The notes below the pieces were generated by a model, which worked only from the letters and a program-made list of their open reading frames with translations, ran no database searches and had not been told where the DNA came from. From JADFOJ01 sp041580235 (GTDB lineage Bacteria > Planctomycetota > Phycisphaerae > Phycisphaerales > SM1A02), in assembly GCA_041580235.1 (NCBI GenBank), contig JBFGEG010000044.1, forward strand, positions 1 to 27,912: 27,912 nt of DNA, given 5' to 3'. This document shows positions 1-8,713 of this stretch, one piece after another (position 1 is the stretch's first letter; each line of letters begins with the position of its first letter). The position numbers were made by a program, and so were the translations under genes.

Positions 1-2186
1 GCGGCCGTTGCCTTGCCGGGGATCTCCGCGAACCGGTCAAGCAGCTCGACCTCGAAGGTGATCGGAACGACGTAGTACTTGTCGCCTGGCTTGAACACTG
101 ACGGACGCTGCGGAACGGGCGCGAAGGCTTCGAGGTCGGCATGCGTGCCGGGTCCGGAACGACCCGTGGCGCCGGTGCCGCGCGGCCGGCCGAGATCCCC
201 CGTGGGCGCCGATCTCGGTCCTTGATATCCGCCGCCGCCGGTCGACGGCGGTGCCTGCCCGCTGCCACTGGTGCCAAAGCCTCCGCCGCCCAGACCGCTG
301 CCCGGAGCGCCGCGTTTGGCCCCCTTGGAACGGCGGCCGATCTCGGGCCCGCCACCGGCGCCGAAGCCGCCGGGTGAGCTTCCGCTTTGACCTTGCGGCG
401 GCGGGGGCGGCGGTGTCGGCGGACGGCTGGTGCCGGGTCGGCCGAAGCCGCTCGTGCCGCCGCGGGCGGGCGGCCTGGGGCGGCTGGAGCCTGAGGCTGC
501 CTGCACACCCGTCTCGGTCACGACGAACTCCTGCATCTGCCCTGGGTTGAGCGAGATCGTGTTCGGGTCGATGCGGTAGGGAACGCCCTCGCGATCGGCG
601 TTGTCACGCAGCCACTGCGCCACGGTCTTGTTGAGGAATTCGATCCGCCCCTTGTGGCTGAGCTCGACCTCCATCGTCACGGCAATGCGTCGGCTCTTGG
701 CCTGAGGGTCGAAGAGGTACTGGCCGTCGAGGCCGGTCAGCCGAACGAGCCGGCGGTCGCCCGCATTGATCGAGCGGATCTCGGATGGATCGCCGGAGAG
801 CAGCTCCGGCTGAGGTGTCGTGGAAGACACGGCCTCGGCGCTGTCAAAGACGAGGCTCGGCCAGACGGTTCGGTAGTCCACCAGGCGGCGGAGGTTCTCG
901 GCGGCGAAGCCGACGTTGCTCTCTTTGGAGATCTGGTCGTAGTCGCGCTTGAGCCGTTGGCCGATGGCAAGCACCTGCGTCACCTCGGGGCTCTCGGCCT
1001 CCGGCCTCATGGAGCCGCGGTCGCTGACCGGGCGGTACAGCATCATGCCGGCGCCGAGAACGACGACCGCCGCCGCCGCCGCGAACCACTTCGTCTTCTG
1101 ACGCCACAGCTGCGCGCGAACGGTCTCCACCGGCACGAGGTTGGCATTGATGCGGCCCAGCCCGACGCCCTGCAACGCCAGCCCGTACGCCGTGGCCATC
1201 CCCACCGCATTGGAGGCAAAGGTCGCCGCCTCCCGCCCGGTGACCGTGACCTTCTTGTACTCATCGAGCCGCATGACCTGCATCTGCAGCTGCTGGCCGA
1301 GGAACTTGCGAAGGCCGGGAATCTTGAACGTCGCTCCGAGCCCCACCATCATGCCCAGCTCGGCGTCGCGGTGCAGCGACTGGTAGTAGCCGATCGACCG
1401 CTGCAGATCCTGCAGCAGGTCGCTGAACACGGGGCGCATCGCCTGCATGATCTGCTTGGCGTATTTGCTCGCCGCCGCCTCGTGCTTGAGCTTCTCCGCC
1501 TTGGAGTAGCTGAGCTTGAAGGCGTTGGCGATCGCCTCGGTGAAGTGCGTGCCGCCCAGGGGGAACGTGCGGATCCAGCACCGCCCCTGCTCAGCCACGA
1601 TCACGTCCGTCGCGTAGGTGCCGATGTCGAGGTAGATCACCGGGCCCTTCCGCGCCGCGAGGTCGTGGTCGAAGGCCATCGCGTTGTAGACGGCGACGGG
1701 ACTCAGCGTCAGGGACTGCGGAGCGATGCCCAGCTCGCGGTACAAAGCGAGTCGCTGCTGCACGCGGTCGCGGGTGATGGCGAAGATGCCCACCTCGACC
1801 TCGGGCGAGCCCTCCGACGCGAAGGTCTGGTAGTCCCACTCGACCTGGTCGATCGGGAACGGGATCTGCTGAACCGCCTCGAACTTGACGATGTCCGGCA
1901 CCTTCTTCGGATCAACCGGTGGGAGCTTGGCGAAGCGGGCAAACGCGGCGTGGCCCGGTACGGAAATCACCAGGTGCTCACCCTCCATGTCCTTCTGGCT
2001 GATGAACTGGCCCAGGCTGAGCCGGGTCATGTCGTCCTGGTCGACGTCGGGGGTCGCCAGCACCTTCTTGTGCGGGACGACCGCGAAGTCGGTCACCGTG
2101 ACCTGGTCACCGTCGCGCTCCAGGCGGATCGCCTTGATGGCGCTCGCGCCTACTTCCATACCCCAGGCAGCTCTTACACGTGCCAT
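1..2186 (-). CDS. pilM: PilM-like type IV pilus assembly protein with transmembrane and Pro/Gly-rich C-terminal extension (partial)
   Basis: The frame stays open for 728 codons from the ATG at 2186-2184 to the left edge, so the C-terminus is missing. A GGGAG ribosome site lies 9 nt before the ATG. Residues 1 to about 350 match the PilM actin-like ATPase family: an N-terminal strand (WGMEVGASAIKAIRLE), the QQIPFPIDQVEWDYQ segment and an ATP-binding YLDIGTYATDVIV stretch near residue 185. In known systems PilM is cytoplasmic and links the pilus motor to PilN. Here a hydrophobic segment at about residues 367-387 is followed by about 180 residues of probable periplasmic region, then a Gly/Pro-rich low-complexity linker (about 566-680), then a renewed folded stretch at the edge. 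This looks like PilM fused to a PilN/PilO-like inner-membrane part, which is my inference. Downstream pil genes would lie left of the window. Confidence 0.85.
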   Translation of the reverse strand, partial: MARVRAAWGMEVGASAIKAIRLERDGDQVTVTDFAVVPHKKVLATPDVDQDDMTRLSLGQFISQKDMEGEHLVISVPGHAAFARFAKLPPVDPKKVPDIVKFEAVQQIPFPIDQVEWDYQTFASEGSPEVEVGIFAITRDRVQQRLALYRELGIAPQSLTLSPVAVYNAMAFDHDLAARKGPVIYLDIGTYATDVIVAEQGRCWIRTFPLGGTHFTEAIANAFKLSYSKAEKLKHEAAASKYAKQIMQAMRPVFSDLLQDLQRSIGYYQSLHRDAELGMMVGLGATFKIPGLRKFLGQQLQMQVMRLDEYKKVTVTGREAATFASNAVGMATAYGLALQGVGLGRINANLVPVETVRAQLWRQKTKWFAAAAAVVVLGAGMMLYRPVSDRGSMRPEAESPEVTQVLAIGQRLKRDYDQISKESNVGFAAENLRRLVDYRTVWPSLVFDSAEAVSSTTPQPELLSGDPSEIRSINAGDRRLVRLTGLDGQYLFDPQAKSRRIAVTMEVELSHKGRIEFLNKTVAQWLRDNADREGVPYRIDPNTISLNPGQMQEFVVTETGVQAASGSSRPRPPARGGTSGFGRPGTSRPPTPPPPPPQGQSGSSPGGFGAGGGPEIGRRSKGAKRGAPGSGLGGGGFGTSGSGQAPPSTGGGGYQGPRSAPTGDLGRPRGTGATGRSGPGTHADLEAFAPVPQRPSVFKPGDKYYVVPITFEVELLDRFAEIPGKATA

Positions 2187-2315
2187 GTTCCGGGACTCCC
2201 AACGTTGACGGGGGATGAGGTCTCGCCACCCCTCCAGGCTGGCCAAGGGTCCCCCGGTGACGCCTCAGGCATCCAAACAGGAATCTTATGCCAACCGGGG
2301 CCGCGTCGGTGTTCA

Positions 2316-2331
2316 GTTGCCACATGGCAAC
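2316..2331. promoter_or_regulatory. Perfect palindrome in the pilM/mtaB divergent intergenic region
   Basis: GTTGCCACATGGCAAC has two 7-bp arms and a 2-bp centre. It lies in the 173-bp gap between two divergent genes, 28 bp before the mtaB-like start. A dimeric regulator could bind such a site, but I do not recognise the motif and no clear -35/-10 pair sits next to it. Confidence 0.3.
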
Positions 2332-2359
2332 AGGAACGGGCCGAGGCCGTCACGCTAGC

Positions 2360-3937
2360 ATGAGGCCCGTGCGGTACCGCATTACGACGCTGGGGTGCCG
2401 GGTCAACCACGCTGAGACGCGTGAGATGGAGTCCGTGCTGCTGTCCCGGGGCCTCGTCAGGGCCGCCAAGGGCGAAACGGCCGATCTGGAGGTGGTCCAC
2501 ACCTGCAGCGTGACCCACACCGCGGCGGCCAAGAGCCGCCACTCGGTCCGGCGGGCGGCACGCCGCCTGGTTTCGGGATGGCCTGGAATCAGCGATCCGG
2601 ATGATCCCTTCCTTGAACCTGGAGAGTCTGGGGGGGCCCGCCGACCCCCACGACTCCACGGGCCCCCGCCCCCGCAAGTCATCGTGACCGGCTGCTTTGG
2701 TGCCACCGACGCCGACGACGCCGCGCGGCTGGCCGGCGGACCGCAACAGGTCGTGGTGCCCGACCGTGGCGACGGCTCAGCCCCGGCCGAGCGGTTCGCC
2801 CAGCGGGTGGACCAGTGGCTGGCCGGCCGACGAGCTCCCCGGTCCTTACGCACGCACGCCCCCGGCAGTTGCCCGCAACCCGCGTCTCCGGGGCCGGTCG
2901 TCCGGCCGCTGCCCGTCGTCCCACCCCGCGCGGAGGCCGGTAGCCACGTGCGGGCGGAGCTCAAGATCCAGGATGGCTGCGACGCCCACTGCTCGTTCTG
3001 CATCATTCCCAGGATCCGGCGGACGCTGCGGTCCAAGACCGTCCACGACGCCGTCGACGAGGCGCGTCAGCTCGTTGATCTGGGTCACCGCGAGATCGTG
3101 CTCACCGGGATCTTCATCGGGGCCTACGGTCACGAGACGGCCCTGCGCCGGCGGCAATCCCGACCCGAAGCGGCGCCGCTGGCGGAGCTCATCGACGCCG
3201 TGGCCCGCGTCCCCGGCCTGCAGCGGGTTCGGCTCAGCTCGATGGAGCCGGGCGACGTCAGCGAGGCGCTGCTCGACGCCATGGTCGCCAACCAGCCCGT
3301 GGTGGTTCCTCACCTGCACCTTCCGCTGCAATCGGGCTGTGACGCCGTGCTGGCGCGCATGAATCGCCAGTACCGCGTCGGTGATTACCTGGAGATGATC
3401 GACCAGGTCAACGAGGCGTTGACCACGCCTGACGGCCTGCCGCCGGCAATCACGACCGACGTCATCTGCGGCTTTCCTGGTGAGACCGAAGGCAACTTCC
3501 AAGAGACGGTGAGGGTGGCCGAGCGTGTGGGCTACCTGCACATGCACGTCTTTCCGTTCAGCCCGCGACGCGGCACCGCCGCGGCGCGGTGGCGGGACCG
3601 CTTTCTCGATCCCGGCACCGTCAAGAAGCGCGTGCGCCGCCTCTTCGCCCTGGAGCAGGACCCGGCCCGCGGCCTGTCGCTGCGGTACCGGCGGAAGCTC
3701 CTGGGCCGTCGCGTGCGTGTCATCCTCGAGCAGCCCGACCCCGCTCGGCCGGGGAACATGACCGGCCGCTGCGACCACTATGCGCTGGTCAGCCTGCCGA
3801 CCGACCGCGCCCGCGGGACCCTCGTGACGGCCTCCGTGACGCGGGTCACCGCCTCGTGCACCCTCGGCCGGGTGCACGCTACTACCATTGCCCTGCCCCT
3901 GGCCGATCGCCCGGTCACCGGCGAGCACGCACGATGA
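2360..3937 (+). CDS. mtaB: MtaB-like tRNA (t6A37) methylthiotransferase, radical SAM
   Basis: The 525-aa protein belongs to the MiaB/RimO/MtaB methylthiotransferases, which add a methylthio group using two [4Fe-4S] clusters. The N-terminal domain has TLGCRVNHAET with C13, HTCSVTHTAAAKSRH with C49, and TGCFG with C112. The radical SAM cluster motif is CDAHCSFC (C207, C211, C214). The TLGCRVN and CSVTH..A..SR signatures fit MtaB (ms2t6A37 at A37 of tRNAs) better than MiaB or RimO. The protein is about 90 residues longer than usual. The excess is a Pro/Gly/Arg-rich insert at about residues 73-105 and another at about 155-197, both in the N-terminal half. The ATG at 2360 was chosen because the family homology begins right after it; the frame is open to 2288. 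The stop overlaps the next gene (ATGA), which implies translational coupling. A TRAM domain is expected at the C-terminus but is only weakly visible. Confidence 0.85.
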   Translation: MRPVRYRITTLGCRVNHAETREMESVLLSRGLVRAAKGETADLEVVHTCSVTHTAAAKSRHSVRRAARRLVSGWPGISDPDDPFLEPGESGGARRPPRLHGPPPPQVIVTGCFGATDADDAARLAGGPQQVVVPDRGDGSAPAERFAQRVDQWLAGRRAPRSLRTHAPGSCPQPASPGPVVRPLPVVPPRAEAGSHVRAELKIQDGCDAHCSFCIIPRIRRTLRSKTVHDAVDEARQLVDLGHREIVLTGIFIGAYGHETALRRRQSRPEAAPLAELIDAVARVPGLQRVRLSSMEPGDVSEALLDAMVANQPVVVPHLHLPLQSGCDAVLARMNRQYRVGDYLEMIDQVNEALTTPDGLPPAITTDVICGFPGETEGNFQETVRVAERVGYLHMHVFPFSPRRGTAAARWRDRFLDPGTVKKRVRRLFALEQDPARGLSLRYRRKLLGRRVRVILEQPDPARPGNMTGRCDHYALVSLPTDRARGTLVTASVTRVTASCTLGRVHATTIALPLADRPVTGEHAR

Positions 3938-5163
3938 CGCAGCCACCCGGCAATCCTCACGGCGACCAGCCCTCCCGCCCGCTCTCGGACGACCTCGACG
4001 CGAAGCTCCAGGCGGAGATCGAGGCGGCCCTCGGCGACATGAGCGTCGAGGACATGCTCGATATGGCAGACACGCCGAAACGGGCGCCGGGCACGGATCG
4101 CCCCCAGATGAAGACGGGAATGGTCGTCGCGATCCAGGGTCAGGACGTCCTGATCGAGTTCGGGCCGAAGTCCCAGGGCGTTTGCCCCCGATCGCAGTTC
4201 GACAACCCGCCGACGATCGGCGAACGCTACGACTTCGTCGTCGAGCGTTTCGACGCCAAAGAAGGGCTGCTGCTGCTGTCGCGGCAGGGCGCTGTACGCA
4301 AGGCGGAGTGGGAGTCACTGGCGGTGGGCCAGGCCGTGGAGGCGAGATGCACCGGGGTCAACAAGGGCGGCCTCGAGATGGAGATCGCGCACCACCAGGG
4401 GTTCATGCCCGCCGGCCAGGTCGACGTGCGGCACATCGATGATCTGTCCGTCTTTGTCGGCGAGAAGATCCCCTGCGAGGTCATCGAGCTCGACCGCAAG
4501 CGAGGCCGCATCATTCTCAGCCGCCGCAAGTCGCTGGAAGCCGAACGCGTCGTGCTCCGCGACAAGCTGCTCTCGGAGCTCAAGGAGGGCGACCAGCGCC
4601 CCGCCATCATCCGGTCCATCCAGCCCTACGGCGCCTTCGCCGACCTGGGCGGCGTGGACGGGCTCATCCACATCTCCGACATCAGTCACGAGCGGATCAA
4701 GCATCCGTCTGAGCGGGTCAAGGACGGCGACCAGGTCCAGGTGCAGATTCTCAAGATCGATCGGTCCCAGGATCCGGTTCGCATCGGGCTGGGGATGAAG
4801 CAGTGCATGGCCGATCCGTATCACACGCACACGGCGACGCTCCGCGAGGGAGACACGGTCAGCGGGCGGGTGACCAAGCTCATGCCGTTTGGGGCATTCG
4901 TCGAGCTGGCGCCGGGCGTCGAGGGCCTTGTTCACATCTCCCAGCTCTCCGAGCAGCGGATCAACAAGGTGAGCAGCGTCGTCAAGCCCGACGAGGTGAT
5001 CACGGTCAAGGTGCTCGACATAGACCCCAAGACCAGGCGGATCAGCCTCTCCCTGCTGGCGCTCAAGCAGGAGCAGCAGTCCCAGGAGCTCCGCCCCGAC
5101 GATCCCGCCATGCGCAAGCTCAAGGCCCGCTTCAGCGGTGACCTCAAGGGTGGGATTGGCTAG
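3934..5163 (+). CDS. Four-domain S1 RNA-binding protein, ribosomal protein S1-like
   Basis: The 409-aa protein starts at the ATG that overlaps the mtaB-like stop. Four S1 OB-fold repeats are visible at about residues 58-118, 130-197, 215-289 and 303-374. The last two are the most canonical (PYGAFADLGGVDGLIHISDIS and MPFGAFVELAPGVEGLVHIS cores). The N-terminal 50 residues are acidic and helical. Four S1 domains in about 400 residues resemble the short S1/RpsA homologues of Firmicutes more than the six-domain E. coli S1. A role in translation initiation or as a general RNA-binding factor is likely. Whether it is the organism's main S1 cannot be told from this window. The coupled tRNA-modification gene supports a translation role. 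Confidence 0.85.
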   Translation: MTQPPGNPHGDQPSRPLSDDLDAKLQAEIEAALGDMSVEDMLDMADTPKRAPGTDRPQMKTGMVVAIQGQDVLIEFGPKSQGVCPRSQFDNPPTIGERYDFVVERFDAKEGLLLLSRQGAVRKAEWESLAVGQAVEARCTGVNKGGLEMEIAHHQGFMPAGQVDVRHIDDLSVFVGEKIPCEVIELDRKRGRIILSRRKSLEAERVVLRDKLLSELKEGDQRPAIIRSIQPYGAFADLGGVDGLIHISDISHERIKHPSERVKDGDQVQVQILKIDRSQDPVRIGLGMKQCMADPYHTHTATLREGDTVSGRVTKLMPFGAFVELAPGVEGLVHISQLSEQRINKVSSVVKPDEVITVKVLDIDPKTRRISLSLLALKQEQQSQELRPDDPAMRKLKARFSGDLKGGIG

Positions 5164-5372
5164 GAGAGGGGTGAGGACAAGAGCGTTGCGGCGCTGAACG
5201 CGGTGCCATTGGCCGTTCGCCACTGGACGCCGACGGTAAGACGACAGACGTTGATTCAAAGCGAAGGCGCCTCCCGTGGGGTCGCTTCGCCGCACCACAG
5301 GCACCCTCGGGTGGTTCTGATAACGCTCTGCCGCGTCGCACGCGTCACCCTATAGTCGACCGGAGGAGAGCC

Positions 5373-6782
5373 ATGAGAGCAGCGATCTTGATCACCGCGA
5401 TGGCGGTGGGCGCTGGGGGGGGCATCGCGAGAGGGCAATGCCCTGTCACCTTCACGGCCAGCGAGTCAGTTCATCCGTTTCCCGACGTCGGCGACAACCT
5501 GGGCGACTCGATAGCGATTGACGGGTTTCGGGCCGTCGCCGGGCAGCCGCAAAGCGACGAGCTGGGACAGGTGGCGGGCAAGGTCTCGTTCTTCGAGTTC
5601 ACCGACTCCAATATCTGGGAGTACTTCGGCGACGCCGTCGCCAGCGATGCCGCGGCGGGGTCGCACTTCGGCTGGTCGGTCTCCATGGACGGCGGCCTGG
5701 CCTTGATCAGTGCTCATCTGGCCACGATCGACGAGAACGACAACGCGGGCCAGGCATATGTGTTCGGCTTCGACGGCGGATGGTCGGAGCTGGTCAAGAT
5801 CCCATCACCCGATCCGGGCAACAATCACCAGTTCGGCACCGCCGTCGGGATCAGCGGCAGCACGGCCGTGGTCGGGGCGCCGTTTGACAGCGTGCTCGCC
5901 CTGAACGCCGGTCGAGCGTACGTCTTTCGCCCGGATCAGTTCAACAACTGGACGCAGGACGCCGGCTCGCCGCTGACACCTTCGATCTTCGCCTTCACCG
6001 CCGAGTTCGGTCGATCCATCGCCATTGACGGCAATGTCATCGTGGTCGGGGCGCCGGGGACCAGTCAGGACACCGGCGCCGTGTACGTGTTTCGTTACGA
6101 CGGCCAGAGCTGGGCCGAGGAGCAGATGCTCAGCGCCTCCGACGGCGAGGAGGACGACTTGTTCGGCTGGTCCGTCGCGGTCGATGGCAGCGTCCTGGTC
6201 GTGGGGGCGAGGGCCGATGACGATGGTGGCGTCAATGCCGGCGCGGTGTACGTGTTCAGGCACGACGGCAGCACGTGGAACCAGGAGGCGAAGCTCCTGG
6301 GTTGCGAGGCGGGCAACGGGTTCCGTCTTGGCGAGTCGGTGTCGATCAACGCCGACCTCGTCGTGGCCGGGGCGCCGATGGTCGGCGGTGGACGGGCCCA
6401 AGCCTATCGTTACTTCGGCGCGCACTGGGCACACGTGGCGCAGCTCGAAGGCACGGAACCGGACGACTTCGACTTCTTCGGCGATTCCGTGGGGGTCAGC
6501 GGCGGGCTCGCCGTCGCCGGCGCCTCGTTCTGGGACTTCACGCCCGCCGGCGCCGAAGGCGCGCTCTTCGGCTTCGCCAACCTCGACACGCTGCCGGCGA
6601 GCTGCCCCGGCGACACCAACGGCGACGGCGTGACGGGCATCAACGACTTTCTCGCCGTGCTCGGCAACTGGGGCCCCTGCCCGGGTTGCCCGTCCGACCT
6701 CGACGGCGACGATGTCGTCGGGATCCTGGACTTTCTCATCGTGCTCGGAAACTGGGGCACATGTCACGTGGTCGAGTACTGA
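5373..6782 (+). CDS. Secreted FG-GAP beta-propeller protein with C-terminal dockerin-like EF-hand pair
   Basis: The 469-aa protein starts at an ATG just downstream of a strong GGAGGAG site (5362-5368). Residues 1-21 form a signal peptide ending at about ARG/QC. The body carries roughly six to seven repeats of the FG-GAP type (FGxSVxxDGxxxxVGAP...GAVYVFRxDG), which predict an extracellular seven-bladed propeller. At residue 411 a tail begins with two Ca2+-loop helices: DTNGDGVTGINDFLAVL and DLDGDDVVGILDFLIVL, each followed by GNWG. The same tail type ends the multicopper oxidase at 24455-27124. In Planctomycetota such dockerin-like tails are common and do not imply a cellulosome. The substrate or ligand is unknown. 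It converges with the next gene. Confidence 0.85.
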   Translation: MRAAILITAMAVGAGGGIARGQCPVTFTASESVHPFPDVGDNLGDSIAIDGFRAVAGQPQSDELGQVAGKVSFFEFTDSNIWEYFGDAVASDAAAGSHFGWSVSMDGGLALISAHLATIDENDNAGQAYVFGFDGGWSELVKIPSPDPGNNHQFGTAVGISGSTAVVGAPFDSVLALNAGRAYVFRPDQFNNWTQDAGSPLTPSIFAFTAEFGRSIAIDGNVIVVGAPGTSQDTGAVYVFRYDGQSWAEEQMLSASDGEEDDLFGWSVAVDGSVLVVGARADDDGGVNAGAVYVFRHDGSTWNQEAKLLGCEAGNGFRLGESVSINADLVVAGAPMVGGGRAQAYRYFGAHWAHVAQLEGTEPDDFDFFGDSVGVSGGLAVAGASFWDFTPAGAEGALFGFANLDTLPASCPGDTNGDGVTGINDFLAVLGNWGPCPGCPSDLDGDDVVGILDFLIVLGNWGTCHVVEY

Positions 6783-6794
6783 GACCGGTGCCAT

Positions 6795-6811
6795 GGGCGG
6801 CTTGTCCGCCC
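6795..6811. terminator. Short GC hairpin between convergent genes, possible terminator
   Basis: GGGCGG-CTTGT-CCGCCC forms a perfect 6-bp stem with a 5-nt loop, 12 bp after the FG-GAP gene stop and between two converging genes. No U-tract follows on either strand, so intrinsic termination is doubtful. Confidence 0.25.
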
Positions 6812-6844
6812 GCGCGCAGGTCACCAGATCGAAAGAGCCGATGC

Positions 6845-7438
6845 CTAATGGCTCTGGAGCCGGCGGCGAAGGTCGTCCAGCGTCGCGGTCGCGAGTGGCC
6901 GGCCGGTGAACAGGTCGGTCCCTGCGGCCTGGGCCATGTGCGGCAGCAGTCTCGTGACCACGATCTGGATCCCATCGTCAACCAGACGCAGGCGGCTGAG
7001 CCGGCCCAGGCGGGTGCGGGCGGTCTCGAAGGCGGGCTCGTCGTAGCCGAACTCGACGAGGACGCCGGCCAGCTCCCCGACGGACGCGGCGGTGTACACA
7101 CGGATGTGCACGGTGACCCCTGCATCGACATGGCCGGTGGCGGCCCGCCCCACGAGCACGGGATCGACCCCCGGCATGGCCTCGTCGAGCACCGTCATGA
7201 GCCGCTCGGCCGCACGCCACACGTCGCGCACCGATTCGGCGTAGCCGGCGCTGCCCAGAGCCTGCATGGCCATGGCCTGCGCGTGCTTGCGAACGCGTCC
7301 GTGGCCCGGCAGCCCCGCGTCATGCAGGCCCAGAGACTCGGCCGCGGCGCGGATGGCGTCGCCGATTTTCGCCGACCGGCCGGCTTCGAGCAGGCGCGCG
7401 GCTTCACGGGCGATGGCGTCGGTCTTCGAATCGGTCAT
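6845..7438 (-). CDS. Hypothetical protein, 197 aa
   Basis: I do not recognise this protein. It has no signal peptide or membrane segment and looks soluble and mostly helical: an acidic/Ala-rich N-terminal half up to about residue 100, then a possible strand-rich part (VTVHIRVYTAASVGELAGVLVEFG) and a helical end. Coding status rests on the long frame, normal GC-rich codon use and its fit in the gap between two confidently called genes. It is convergent with the FG-GAP gene and divergent from pdxA across a 147-bp promoter region. The ribosome site is weak (AGAGAAAAG). Confidence 0.6.
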   Translation of the reverse strand: MTDSKTDAIAREAARLLEAGRSAKIGDAIRAAAESLGLHDAGLPGHGRVRKHAQAMAMQALGSAGYAESVRDVWRAAERLMTVLDEAMPGVDPVLVGRAATGHVDAGVTVHIRVYTAASVGELAGVLVEFGYDEPAFETARTRLGRLSRLRLVDDGIQIVVTRLLPHMAQAAGTDLFTGRPLATATLDDLRRRLQSH

Positions 7439-7585
7439 CTTTTCTCTGCGTCGATCCAGTGCATCCTAGTCTCGCCGTCCGTGAGCAAGAACCGTGCCCG
7501 CCGCGCCGGGAAAGGAAGCCCGAAAGTCCTTTGAATAAGAGGATTGGCGTCGCGATGCTGCGCAGCGGCAGGCTACGATAGGACG

Positions 7586-8665
<1,080 letters not shown>

Positions 8666-8713
8666 CCAAGCGCCATTCGCCATGGGCCATGAGGGGCGGA
8701 TAGGATCGTGGTC

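Noticed and set aside
654..2363. 569-codon open frame on the plus strand opposite pilM
   Set aside because: It is antisense to a clear PilM-family protein. Its translation is rich in Arg, His and Leu with no family features, as expected for the mirror frame of a high-GC gene.
2846..4318. 490-codon open frame on the minus strand opposite the mtaB-like and S1 genes
   Set aside because: It spans two confident plus-strand genes and their overlap, and its translation has no recognisable domain.
5373..6782. Cellulosome component, because of the dockerin-like tail
   Set aside because: No cohesin, scaffoldin or glycoside hydrolase is nearby, and the tail type is common in Planctomycetota secreted proteins outside cellulosomes.
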